Assembly: GCF_001690705.1 (NCBI RefSeq)
Contig: NZ_LZGK01000016.1
Coordinates: 186,001 to 250,000, forward strand
Length of the DNA: 64,000 nt
Direction of reading: 5' to 3'
Origin: Gilliamella sp. wkB178
Lineage (GTDB): Bacteria > Pseudomonadota > Gammaproteobacteria > Enterobacterales > Orbaceae
A program made the position numbers and the translations under genes. How positions within the stretch are numbered: position 1 is the stretch's first letter; every line of letters starts with the position of its first letter. Under the pieces are notes generated by a model, which was given only the letters and a program-made list of their open reading frames with translations, was not told the origin of the DNA and did no database searches. Positions 1-7,728 of the stretch are shown here, piece by piece.

Positions 1-126
1 ATTGTTGGTGCGCTTGCTGATACTGTTGGATTTACTCCATTATTTGTAATATTAACTTGTTTAGATCTATTAGCTGCATTAGCTGTATGGACAATCTTGA
101 AAGTCCCATCAACCAACCAAGAATAA
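1..126 (+). CDS. MFS transporter, C-terminal fragment (hexuronate carrier, ExuT-like)
   Basis: Only the last 41 codons are inside the window, in frame 1, ending in TAA. They encode a short loop (ALADTVGFTP) followed by one hydrophobic membrane span and a polar tail, typical of the last helix of a major facilitator carrier. The gene runs in the same direction as uxaC 68 bases downstream. In enterobacteria the galacturonate/glucuronate carrier ExuT accompanies uxaCA, so ExuT is the likely identity. This rests mainly on context because the diagnostic part of the protein is cut off. Confidence 0.6.
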   Translation: MVGALADTVGFTPLFVILTCLDLLAALAVWTILKVPSTNQE

Positions 127-135
127 ATTAATCGG

Positions 136-162
136 ATTGTACATATTATCAATATGTACAAT
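136..162. repeat. Perfect 12-bp inverted repeat between the carrier gene and uxaC
   Basis: ATTGTACATATT (136-147) and its exact reverse complement (151-162) flank the 3-base loop ATC; one further G-C pair can form at 135/163. There is no T-run after it, so it does not look like an intrinsic terminator. It lies 32 bases before the uxaC start. It could be an operator, an mRNA-stabilising hairpin or a processing site. Confidence 0.6.
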
Positions 163-194
163 CAAATCATTGGACACTAATTATGGAGGATAAT

Positions 195-1607
195 ATGAGT
201 TTTTTAACTGAAGACTTTTTATTAGATACTGAATTCTCTCGTCAACTTTATCATGATTATGCAGCTGAGCAGCCAATATTTGATTATCACTGCCATTTAC
301 CACCTGAACAAATCGCTCAAGATTACCAATTTAAAAATTTGTATGATATTTGGTTAAAGGGTGATCACTATAAATGGCGTGCAATGCGAACCAATGGTGT
401 TGCTGAAAAATACTGTACTGGCAATGATGTTGATGATTTCGAAAAATTTAAGGCTTGGGCCGAAACAGTACCTTATACTATTGGTAATCCGCTCTATCAT
501 TGGACTCATTTAGAGTTACGTCGACCATTTGGAATCGATAATATTTTACTTTCACCAGCTACAGCGGAAACTATTTGGAATAAATGTAATGCTATGTTAG
601 CAACTAAAGAATTTTCAGCGCGTAGTATTATGAAAAAAATGAATGTAAAAATGGTAGGTACCACAGATGATCCTATTGATAACTTAATTCATCATAAAAC
701 TGTAGCAAATGATCCTTCATTTGATATAAAAGTTTTACCAAGTTGGCGACCAGATAAAGCATTTAATATCGGTTCTGAATTCTTTATTGATTATATGAAA
801 AAATTATCGGCAGCTGCTGATATAAATATTACAAAGTTTCAAGATGTTTGTCAGGCATTGTCAAAACGTATGGATTACTTTGCTCAACATGGATGTAAGG
901 TTTCTGATCATGCTTTAGATACCGTAGTTTATGAAGAAGCAACTGAAAAAGAATTAGATACAATTTTGGCGAAACGCTTATCTGGTTCTTTATTAACAGC
1001 TAAAGAAGAAGCTCAATTTAAAACAGCAGTGCTTGTTTTCCTTGGTAGTGAATACAACAAACGTTCTTGGGTTCAACAATATCATATTGGGGCTTTGCGT
1101 AATAATAATTCAAGAATGTTTAAGTTAATGGGGCCAGATGTTGGTTTTGATTCAATTAACGATTCCCCTATTGCTCAACCACTTTCACGGTTGTTAGATG
1201 CTCAAGCAAAAGAAAATGCTTTACCTAAAACAATCCTTTATTGTTTAAATCCATCAGATAACGAAATACTTGGCACCATGATAGGTAATTATCAAGGTGA
1301 AGGGGTTCAAGGTAAAATGCAGTTTGGTTCAGGATGGTGGTTTAATGATCAGAAAGATGGCATGATTCGTCAAATGACTCAACTTGCGCAACTTGGATTA
1401 TTAAGCCGTTTCGTTGGAATGTTAACTGATAGCCGTAGTTTCCTTTCATATACACGTCATGAATACTTTAGACGTATTTTGTGCCGAATGATAGGTCGTT
1501 GGGTTGAAGATGGGGAAGCACCTCGAGATATTCAGTTACTAGGCCAAATGGTTAAAAATATTAGTTTTGATAATGCCAAAAACTATTTTGGTATTGAATT
1601 AAGCTAA
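195..1607 (+). CDS. uxaC: Glucuronate (uronate) isomerase
   Basis: Cytosolic isomerase converting D-glucuronate to D-fructuronate and D-galacturonate to D-tagaturonate, the first step of both hexuronate branches. The 470-residue protein resembles E. coli UxaC along its whole length. The metal-binding HxH is seen as YHCH at residues 31-34, and the conserved blocks [26 protein letters not shown]-like and [19 protein letters not shown] are all present. An ATG at 183 is in frame, but it overlaps a GGAGG at 185-189; that Shine-Dalgarno sequence is ideally placed for the ATG at 195, which also gives the E. coli length. It heads a uxaC-uxaB-uxaA operon. Confidence 0.97.
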   Translation: MSFLTEDFLLDTEFSRQLYHDYAAEQPIFDYHCHLPPEQIAQDYQFKNLYDIWLKGDHYKWRAMRTNGVAEKYCTGNDVDDFEKFKAWAETVPYTIGNPLYHWTHLELRRPFGIDNILLSPATAETIWNKCNAMLATKEFSARSIMKKMNVKMVGTTDDPIDNLIHHKTVANDPSFDIKVLPSWRPDKAFNIGSEFFIDYMKKLSAAADINITKFQDVCQALSKRMDYFAQHGCKVSDHALDTVVYEEATEKELDTILAKRLSGSLLTAKEEAQFKTAVLVFLGSEYNKRSWVQQYHIGALRNNNSRMFKLMGPDVGFDSINDSPIAQPLSRLLDAQAKENALPKTILYCLNPSDNEILGTMIGNYQGEGVQGKMQFGSGWWFNDQKDGMIRQMTQLAQLGLLSRFVGMLTDSRSFLSYTRHEYFRRILCRMIGRWVEDGEAPRDIQLLGQMVKNISFDNAKNYFGIELS

Positions 1608-1657
1608 AAAAGTTTAACGTATTAAAAATTAGTTAATTTTAAAAAAGAGTTACTTAA

Positions 1658-3121
1658 ATGAAAACATTAAATAGAGTTGATTTTCCAGGGGCGCAATATA
1701 CAACCCGCGTAGTTCAATTTGGTGAAGGCAACTTTTTACGTGCTTTTTTAGATTGGCAACTAGATATCTTAAATGAGAAAGCCGGCCTTGGTGCCGGTGT
1801 AACTATTGTTCGCCCTTTAAATACCGATTTTCCTAAACCTCTGAATATTCAGGATGGACTATATACCACACTTATTCGAGGTTTGAATGAAAATGATAAG
1901 GCCGTAAAAGAATTTAGAATAATTCGTTCTGTCAATAATGAGATAAATGTTTATACTCAGTACGATGAATATCTTGAATTAGCAAAAGATCCTAATATCC
2001 AGTTTATCTTTTCTAATACTACCGAAGCTGGTATTAGTTATGTTGCTGATGATAAATTAACAGATCGCCCGGCAACCAGTTATCCAGCTAAATTAACAGC
2101 TTTTTTATACGAAAGATTTGTTCATTTTTCTGGCAGTAAAGAAAGTGGGTTAATTATTATTCCTTGTGAATTAATTGATTACAATGGTGTTGCACTAAAA
2201 AAATTAGTCCTTAAATATGCACATCAATGGAAATTGTCGGAACAGTTTATTCATTGGCTTGAAAATGATAATTTATTCTGTTCAACATTAGTCGATAGAA
2301 TTGTACCGGGTTATCCAAAAGCTCAAATTGCTGAATTAGAAGCGGAGCTAGGTTATAAAGATAATTTTATTGATACAGCTGAATATTTTTATTTGTTTGT
2401 TATCCAAGGTCCACAATGGTTAGCTAAAAAACTATGTTTAGATAAATGCAATATCAATATTAAGATTGTAGATGATATAAAACCGTATAAAGAAAGAAAA
2501 GTTGCCATCTTAAATGGTGCTCATACTGCATTAGTGCCAGTCGCTTATTTATCTGGTATTAATACTGTTGGTGAATCAATGAATGATCCGCAAATTTTAG
2601 CATATATTAAAGATACTATTTTTGATGAGATTATTCCTGTTTTAGATTTACCTCATCAGGAATTAGTCGATTTTGCTGAATCTGTTATTAGTCGTTTCAA
2701 AAATCCATTTATTGAACATCAACTGTTATCTATTGCGCTAAATAGTATGACCAAATTTAAAACCCGTATTTTGCCACAATTAATTGCATATCAAAAAGAG
2801 AACGATGTTCTACCTCAACACTTAGTGTTCTCGTTTGCAGCTTTAATGGCTTTTTACCGTGGTATTAGGGATAATCAAAATTATCCATTACAAGATGATG
2901 CTGTTTGGTTAGAGTTATTTAGTACAGGTTGGGCTAATATTGCTGAAGGTAAAGGAACATTAGCAGATTTGGTACATAATGTATTAAGTGATAACAAACA
3001 TTGGGAACATGACTTATTAAGTATTCCTCAATTAGCTGAAACATTAACTCAATATTTATCTGTTATTACCGAAAAAGGTATGCGGAGAGCAATCGAACAA
3101 TGCATTATTAGTAATAAATAA
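1658..3121 (+). CDS. uxaB: Tagaturonate reductase (altronate oxidoreductase)
   Basis: NADH-dependent reduction of D-tagaturonate to D-altronate in the galacturonate branch. The 487 residues belong to the mannitol dehydrogenase family and match E. coli UxaB closely: [14 protein letters not shown] at the start, the dinucleotide-binding block [13 protein letters not shown] near residue 20, [10 protein letters not shown] near 120, and the catalytic stretch [19 protein letters not shown] near 275. It is much closer to UxaB than to the fructuronate reductase UxuB. It lies 50 bases after uxaC and one base before uxaA. In E. coli uxaB is a separate transcription unit, so its place between uxaC and uxaA is a local rearrangement. 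Confidence 0.95.
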   Translation: MKTLNRVDFPGAQYTTRVVQFGEGNFLRAFLDWQLDILNEKAGLGAGVTIVRPLNTDFPKPLNIQDGLYTTLIRGLNENDKAVKEFRIIRSVNNEINVYTQYDEYLELAKDPNIQFIFSNTTEAGISYVADDKLTDRPATSYPAKLTAFLYERFVHFSGSKESGLIIIPCELIDYNGVALKKLVLKYAHQWKLSEQFIHWLENDNLFCSTLVDRIVPGYPKAQIAELEAELGYKDNFIDTAEYFYLFVIQGPQWLAKKLCLDKCNINIKIVDDIKPYKERKVAILNGAHTALVPVAYLSGINTVGESMNDPQILAYIKDTIFDEIIPVLDLPHQELVDFAESVISRFKNPFIEHQLLSIALNSMTKFKTRILPQLIAYQKENDVLPQHLVFSFAALMAFYRGIRDNQNYPLQDDAVWLELFSTGWANIAEGKGTLADLVHNVLSDNKHWEHDLLSIPQLAETLTQYLSVITEKGMRRAIEQCIISNK

Positions 3122-3122
3122 A

Positions 3123-4634
3123 ATGAGCAATACAATGATCAAATTTATTAAAATAAATAATAAAGATAATGTAGGTGTTGCATTATCGGATTTGGAAGCG
3201 CATGAACCAGGTGTTGTGATCGATGGGCATACCATTGATTTACAACAACCTATTAAACAAGGGCATAAATTTGCCCTTAATGATATCAATCAGAACGAAA
3301 ATATCATTAAATATGGTTTACCGATCGGGCATGCCACTTGTTTTATTAAGGCAGGTGAACACATTCATTCACATAATTTAAAAACAAATTTAAGTGATAT
3401 TAATGATTATCAATATCAACCTAAATTATCCAAGGATGACTCACTGCATGAAATACCTGACAAAGAAGTGCATATTTATCGACGTAAAAATGGTGATGTA
3501 GGTATTCGAAATGAGCTTTGGATAATACCAACAGTTACCTGTATCAATGGAATTGCTCAACAAATTGTTAAACGTTTTTGTAACGAATTAAATAATCAAT
3601 TAGAAATTGATGGTATTACTGTTTTAGAACATCCTTATGGTTGTTCTCAATTAGGACAGGATCATAAAAATACTAAAATAATCTTACAAGACTTAGTTAA
3701 GCACCCTAATGCGGGCGCTGTGTTAGTTATTGGTTTAGGATGTGAAAATAACCAAGTTTCTGATTTTAAGAAAGATTTAGGGGATTATGACGAATCTCGT
3801 GTCAGGTTTCTTATTGCCCAACAAGAAACAGATGAAGTCGAATCAGCTTTAGTTCAATTAAGAGAACTTTATGCGATCATGAAACATGATAAACGAGAAG
3901 TAGGGCGCTTATGTGAATTAAAATTCGGTTTAGAATGTGGTGGATCAGATGGTTTTTCTGGGATCACTGCCAATCCAATGTTAGGCTTGTTTTCGGATTA
4001 TGTTATTGCTCATGGTGGTACAAGTGTGTTAACCGAAGTTCCAGAAATGTTCGGTGCAGAAAATATTCTAATGTCACACTGTATTGATGAGTCTACTTTT
4101 GATAAAACAGTGCACATGATTAATGATTTTAAACAATATTTTATTTCAAATAATCAACCTATTTATGAAAATCCTTCTCCGGGTAATAAGGCTGGAGGTA
4201 TCACTACGTTAGAGGAAAAGTCGCTAGGGTGTACCCAAAAGGCAGGTGGTAGTGAAGTAATTGATGTACTGAAATATGGTGAAAGAATAACTAAACATGG
4301 TCTTAATCTTCTTAGTGCTCCTGGTAATGATGCAGTTGCTACAGGGGCTTTATCGGCAGCCGGCTGCCATATGGTATTATTTACTACTGGAAGAGGGACT
4401 CCTTATGGAGGAGTGGTTCCAACGGTTAAGATAGCGACTAATACCCAATTAGCTGACAAAAAAACTAACTGGATTGACTTTAATGCAGGAAAACTTATCC
4501 AAGGTGTTTCAATGAAAACTTTATTAGTTGAATTTATTGATAAGATTACTCTCATTGCAAATGGGCAACAAACCTGTAATGAAAAAAATAATTTCAGAGA
4601 TTTAGCTATTTTAAAAAGTGGTGTAACTCTTTAA
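3123..4634 (+). CDS. uxaA: Altronate dehydratase
   Basis: Iron-dependent dehydration of D-altronate to 2-keto-3-deoxy-D-gluconate, the last step before the KDG kinase/aldolase pathway. The 503 residues show the N-terminal SAF-like domain (about 1-80, with GHKFALNDI and IKYGLPIGHA) and the large UxaA dehydratase domain. Conserved cysteine motifs include YGCSQLGQDH, GLGCENNQ and LECGGSDGFSGITANPMLG, and the C-terminus RDLAILKSGVTL matches E. coli. The start at 3123 follows the uxaB stop directly, suggesting translational coupling; an in-frame ATG at 3135 is an alternative. No strong ribosome-binding site marks either. Confidence 0.96.
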   Translation: MSNTMIKFIKINNKDNVGVALSDLEAHEPGVVIDGHTIDLQQPIKQGHKFALNDINQNENIIKYGLPIGHATCFIKAGEHIHSHNLKTNLSDINDYQYQPKLSKDDSLHEIPDKEVHIYRRKNGDVGIRNELWIIPTVTCINGIAQQIVKRFCNELNNQLEIDGITVLEHPYGCSQLGQDHKNTKIILQDLVKHPNAGAVLVIGLGCENNQVSDFKKDLGDYDESRVRFLIAQQETDEVESALVQLRELYAIMKHDKREVGRLCELKFGLECGGSDGFSGITANPMLGLFSDYVIAHGGTSVLTEVPEMFGAENILMSHCIDESTFDKTVHMINDFKQYFISNNQPIYENPSPGNKAGGITTLEEKSLGCTQKAGGSEVIDVLKYGERITKHGLNLLSAPGNDAVATGALSAAGCHMVLFTTGRGTPYGGVVPTVKIATNTQLADKKTNWIDFNAGKLIQGVSMKTLLVEFIDKITLIANGQQTCNEKNNFRDLAILKSGVTL

Positions 4635-4658
4635 AAATCATCTATTCATTTACTAATA

Positions 4659-4695
4659 AATTATGCATTAAGTTCTTAGGGCTTAATGCATAATT
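4659..4695. terminator. Bidirectional terminator-like hairpin between uxaA and smpB
   Basis: A perfect 14-bp inverted repeat (AATTATGCATTAAG at 4659-4672, complement at 4682-4695) with a 9-base loop sits between the convergent genes uxaA and smpB. The T-run on either side is weak, but position and stem strength fit termination of both transcripts. Confidence 0.65.
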
Positions 4696-4722
4696 ACATC
4701 TTTTATTAATATAAGATAGCAA

Positions 4723-5208
4723 TTATCCACGATTAGCATTTTTCATAATACGTGCTTTATCTACTTGCCATTGACGTTCTTTAATATCTGTACGCTTATC
4801 AAACTCTTTTTTACCTTTGGCTAAGCCTATTTTAACTTTTGCCCATGCATTTTTCCAATATAATGAAAGAGCGACTACTGTATAGCCTTGGCGATTAATC
4901 TGCCCAAATAATGAATTTAATTCACGTTGGTTTAAAAGTAATTTACGGTTGCGCATTGGTTCACAAATGACATGTGTTGAAGCGACAGAAAGAGGTGTTA
5001 TCGTGGCACCAAACAGCCAGGCTTCACCATCTTTAAGTAATACGTAGCTATCACTAATATTGGCTTTACCTGCGCGTAGGGATTTTACTTCCCAACCTTG
5101 CAGAGATAATCCCGCCTCAATTTCCTCTTCAATAAAGTACTCATGGCGTGCGCGTTTATTTAATGCAATAGTTGCCGAACTCGGCTTATGTGATTTTTTC
5201 TTAGTCAT
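4723..5208 (-). CDS. smpB: SsrA (tmRNA)-binding protein
   Basis: SmpB binds tmRNA and delivers it to stalled ribosomes for trans-translation. The 161-residue protein has the usual family length and features: [19 protein letters not shown] at the start, [20 protein letters not shown], a basic region [16 protein letters not shown], and the positively charged tail (about residues 140-161) that enters the decoding centre. No tmRNA gene is visible next to it. It is divergent from ratA with a very short shared promoter region. Confidence 0.97.
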   Translation of the reverse strand: MTKKKSHKPSSATIALNKRARHEYFIEEEIEAGLSLQGWEVKSLRAGKANISDSYVLLKDGEAWLFGATITPLSVASTHVICEPMRNRKLLLNQRELNSLFGQINRQGYTVVALSLYWKNAWAKVKIGLAKGKKEFDKRTDIKERQWQVDKARIMKNANRG

Positions 5209-5274
5209 AATGTGCGTTATTATAGAGTTACGTGATACTATATGCCACTAATTTTATTTTTTAATTTTATAGCT

Positions 5275-5703
5275 ATGGCGCATATTTTTCACGAGGTTAT
5301 TGAGCCTTATTCTATTCAGCAAATGTTTGAGTTGGTGAATGATATTGCTCACTATCCAGAATTTGTACCAGATTGTATCGCAACTGGTATTGTTAGCAAA
5401 CAAGATAATCTTGTTACCGCTTTTATTGAAGTTGAGAAGTTAGGTTTCAAAAAATCATTTACAACTCTTAATCGCATTAATGAACCTAATTCAATTGATA
5501 TGCAATTGCTTGAAGGCCCATTTAAGCATTTAACGGGTAAATGGCAATTTATTGCATTAGGTGAAACCAGAAGTAAAATTAGTTTTGATTTAGAGTTTGA
5601 ATTTAAAAATAAGTTGTTAGATATTGCTTTTACACCAATTTTTAAAGAAGTGATGGCTAATATGGTTAATGCATTTTCACAGCGTGCAAGGCAGATATAT
5701 TAA
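5275..5703 (+). CDS. ratA: RatA, START/coenzyme Q-binding family protein
   Basis: A small SRPBCC/START-domain protein related to coenzyme Q-binding COQ10 proteins and to E. coli RatA, described as a toxin that blocks 70S ribosome assembly. From the ATG at 5275 it has 142 residues and aligns with RatA from the first residues (HEVIEPYSIQQMFELVNDIAHYPEF). The motif LLEGPFKHLTGKW and the end FKEVMANMVNAFSQRA are conserved. An upstream in-frame ATG at 5242 would add eleven residues absent from relatives, so 5275 is preferred. The ratB gene starts one base after its stop, so the two are co-translated. Whether it is a toxin or a quinone-lipid chaperone here cannot be told. Confidence 0.85.
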   Translation: MAHIFHEVIEPYSIQQMFELVNDIAHYPEFVPDCIATGIVSKQDNLVTAFIEVEKLGFKKSFTTLNRINEPNSIDMQLLEGPFKHLTGKWQFIALGETRSKISFDLEFEFKNKLLDIAFTPIFKEVMANMVNAFSQRARQIY

Positions 5704-5704
5704 T

Positions 5705-5977
5705 ATGATAAATATTCAAGTTGTGTATGCGTTGCCCAATAGTCAGACTATAATTAATTGTGAAGTTCAAGAGCAAAGTAATGTCTTGCAAGCTATTAGA
5801 AAATCCAATATCTTATCATTGTGTCAAATTAAATTAGATGATCATTTAATTGGCATTTATGGTAAACGTTGTGATCTTAACGAGTTAGTTAAAAATGGTG
5901 ATCGTATCGAGATTTATCGGCCTTTAATTAATGACCCTAAAGAGATTAGACGCAGGAAGGCAGCTCAAAAAAGATAA
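5705..5977 (+). CDS. ratB: RnfH family ubiquitin-like protein (RatB)
   Basis: A 90-residue beta-grasp protein of the RnfH/YfjF family, function unsettled; in E. coli it is paired with ratA. The diagnostic block VKNGDRIEIYRPLINDPKEIRRRKA is at the C-terminus. The ATG at 5705 directly after the ratA stop gives the family N-terminus (MINIQVVYALP). An open frame beginning at 5669 inside ratA exists but matches nothing. Confidence 0.88.
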   Translation: MINIQVVYALPNSQTIINCEVQEQSNVLQAIRKSNILSLCQIKLDDHLIGIYGKRCDLNELVKNGDRIEIYRPLINDPKEIRRRKAAQKR

Positions 5978-5997
5978 TTACTTAAGGCAAGGGAAAG

Positions 5998-6435
5998 ATG
6001 ATGCAAACTCTGCTAATTGAAAAGATTGAAACATTATGTAAACAACGTAATATCAAATTGACTACTCAACGACGAACTGTTTTAGATATTATGTTAACAG
6101 CCAATAAAGCAATGAGTGCATATGATCTTTTGGATCTATTAAAAGTTAGTGAGCCACAAGCAAAACCGCCAACAATTTATCGAGCCCTTGAGTTTTTACT
6201 TGAACAAGGTTTTATCCATAAAGTTGAATCTTCTAATAGTTATATTATTTGCCCGCATTTCAATAATCCTGAGCATATTTCCATTCTATTTATTTGTGAT
6301 AAGTGTCAACAGATTATTGAAAAACATTCCACCGATATTGAACAGCAACTAAAACAATTAGCACAACAAAACATCTTTTTAATTAAACATAGTGTGCTAG
6401 AAATCCACGGATTTTGTCAGCAGTGTCAGTCATAA
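5998..6435 (+). CDS. zur: Zinc uptake regulator, Fur family
   Basis: Zinc-responsive repressor of zinc import genes. The 145-residue protein has an N-terminal winged helix (QRNIKLTTQRRTVLDIM, then PPTIYRALEFLLEQGFIHKVES, as in E. coli Zur) and a C-terminal metal-binding dimer domain. Candidate zinc ligands are Cys and His in ICPHFNNPEH, CDKC, the histidine in IKHSVLEIHGF, and the final CQQC. It ends right after that last pair and lacks the His-rich tail of E. coli Zur. GGGAAAG lies just before the ATG at 5998. It sits 20 bases after ratB and overlaps the next gene. Confidence 0.9.
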   Translation: MMQTLLIEKIETLCKQRNIKLTTQRRTVLDIMLTANKAMSAYDLLDLLKVSEPQAKPPTIYRALEFLLEQGFIHKVESSNSYIICPHFNNPEHISILFICDKCQQIIEKHSTDIEQQLKQLAQQNIFLIKHSVLEIHGFCQQCQS

Positions 6436-6779
6436 TTATCCTCCTTTGGTTGATTAATATTACCTGTGATACCGTTGGGCAAATCGCTTTTAAATATGCG
6501 GCCATCACCTCTAAGCATAAGCAAGGTATTAATTATTGGAAAAGATTGTTTGGTAATTACTGGTTGTGGTTAGGTTTTGGTGTTTATTTTATTGGTTTTA
6601 TTTTTTGGTTAGCTTTTTTGAGTTATGTGCCATTGTCCCAAGGTATTTTATTGGGTTCTTTTAATATGATAACTGTGATGTTAGCTGGGCGTTTTTTATT
6701 TAAAGAACAAATTACACCATTTCGTCTTCTAGGTATCTTGTTCATTACATTCGGTGTGGTATTAGTAGGGCTTACTTAA
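6414..6779 (+). CDS. Small four-helix SMR/EamA-type membrane protein, first of a pair
   Basis: A 121-residue protein with four predicted membrane helices, of the small multidrug resistance/EamA superfamily size. Helix 1 has the SMR-like pattern DTVGQIAFK, with aspartate where EmrE has its essential Glu14. Helix 4 is typical (FRLLGILFITFGVVLVGL). The reading frame overlaps the end of zur; possible starts are TTG 6414 and GTG 6423, neither with a clear Shine-Dalgarno, so translation is probably coupled to zur. It ends on the base where its partner starts. The substrate cannot be deduced. Confidence 0.75.
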   Translation: MSAVSVIIILLWLINITCDTVGQIAFKYAAITSKHKQGINYWKRLFGNYWLWLGFGVYFIGFIFWLAFLSYVPLSQGILLGSFNMITVMLAGRFLFKEQITPFRLLGILFITFGVVLVGLT

Positions 6780-7168
6780 TGAAAAAATTTTATTTAATTG
6801 GTTTTATCTTATTACTTTTTTTTGATACCTTTGGACAAACCAGTTTTAAATTAACGGCGTTATCTGCTTTACCATTTGAATTTAGTATTGACTGGTTAAT
6901 ACGTATTTTTAGTCATTATTGGGCATATTTGGTCATTTTAGGTTATTCTGGAGCATTTATTACTTGGATGGTTTTGCTGAAAAAAGCTCCAGTTGGTCCT
7001 GCTTTTGCCGCCTCTCATCTACAAGTTGTCACGGTAATGTTGGTTTCTATTATCGCTTTTAATGATCAAATAACTTGGATGCGTTTACTTGGTGCATTGT
7101 TTATCATTATCGGTATTATTTTTCTGGCACTAGCTGAACAACGGCTTCATAAAAAATGTTTGTATTGA
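6779..7168 (+). CDS. Small four-helix SMR/EamA-type membrane protein, second of a pair
   Basis: A 129-residue companion of the preceding gene, starting at its last base (TAATG overlap). Four hydrophobic helices are visible. Helix 1 reads FDTFGQTSFKLTA, so it carries aspartate at the position of EmrE Glu14, like its partner. Helix 4 ends LGALFIIIGIIFLALAEQ, then a short basic tail. Paired SMR proteins often form heterodimeric exporters, so a two-gene transporter is likely. Position behind zur hints at metal-linked expression, but no zinc-binding pattern is seen. Confidence 0.75.
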   Translation: MKKFYLIGFILLLFFDTFGQTSFKLTALSALPFEFSIDWLIRIFSHYWAYLVILGYSGAFITWMVLLKKAPVGPAFAASHLQVVTVMLVSIIAFNDQITWMRLLGALFIIIGIIFLALAEQRLHKKCLY

Positions 7169-7209
7169 AACATATGGTTTTCCTGAAACATTTTGACAAT
7201 AATTTTCAG

Positions 7210-7614
7210 CTAAATCTGTTTATCAAGATTTTTTAACATTTCGATAATTGGACGATTGGCATCGGGAAATTCATCAGCATTAAGATCTTCTTGATCAATC
7301 CAACGACTAGGTTGTCCTTCTTTAGCAAATGGCACACCATCCCATTCTTCAACTAGATAAGCGTGAATAGTGATATCACGATCGTCATATCTGTGTTCAA
7401 ATTGTTTTAAAAATTGGGCAACGTGGATATGGATATCGACTTCTTCTGCAATTTCGCGTTGTAGGGTTTGAAAAGGTGTTTCTCCCGGTTCCACTTTGCC
7501 ACCAGGAAACTCCCAAAAGCCAGCAAGATGGGAATCTTCTCCCCTTTGGGTTATGAAAATTTGACAATTTTGTGAACGAATAATACCTACAGCAATTTCA
7601 GTATGTTTTCTCAT
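7210..7614 (-). CDS. mutT: 8-oxo-dGTP diphosphatase (Nudix hydrolase)
   Basis: Hydrolyses 8-oxo-dGTP to the monophosphate and so prevents A-to-C mutations. The 134-residue protein has the MutT start (AVGIIRSQNCQIFITQRG) and the Nudix box GGKVEPGETPFQTLQREIAE followed by EVDI. The glycine of the canonical EExGU end is aspartate here; the metal-binding glutamates (REIAEE) are intact. The C-terminal part (EEWDGVPFAKEGQPSRWI) resembles E. coli MutT. It lies about 115 bases downstream of secA on the same strand; mutT also follows secA in E. coli. Confidence 0.93.
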   Translation of the reverse strand: MRKHTEIAVGIIRSQNCQIFITQRGEDSHLAGFWEFPGGKVEPGETPFQTLQREIAEEVDIHIHVAQFLKQFEHRYDDRDITIHAYLVEEWDGVPFAKEGQPSRWIDQEDLNADEFPDANRPIIEMLKNLDKQI

Positions 7615-7667
7615 AATCCTTTCTGTTTAATAGTCATATCAAAATAGAGTTGCTGTGTTTAATTTAT

Positions 7668-7687
7668 ACGCCGATATTGATCGGCGT
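7668..7687 (-). terminator. Hairpin between secA and mutT
   Basis: ACGCCGAT and its reverse complement flank a 4-base loop, 41 bases beyond the secA stop. On the minus strand the stem is followed by an AT-rich stretch without a strict U-run, so it may terminate secA transcription only partially and allow read-through into mutT. Confidence 0.5.
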
Positions 7688-7728
7688 TTGTACATTTTAA
7701 CCTTATTTGATAATACTAAATTTTTTCG

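Noticed and set aside
3056-3289. 77-codon minus-strand ORF over the uxaB-uxaA junction
   Set aside because: Entirely antisense to two conserved enzymes; no family resemblance.
4635-4722. Possible tmRNA (ssrA) next to smpB
   Set aside because: The gap is under 100 bases and consists of a terminator-like hairpin; no tRNA-like ends or tag-peptide frame are present.
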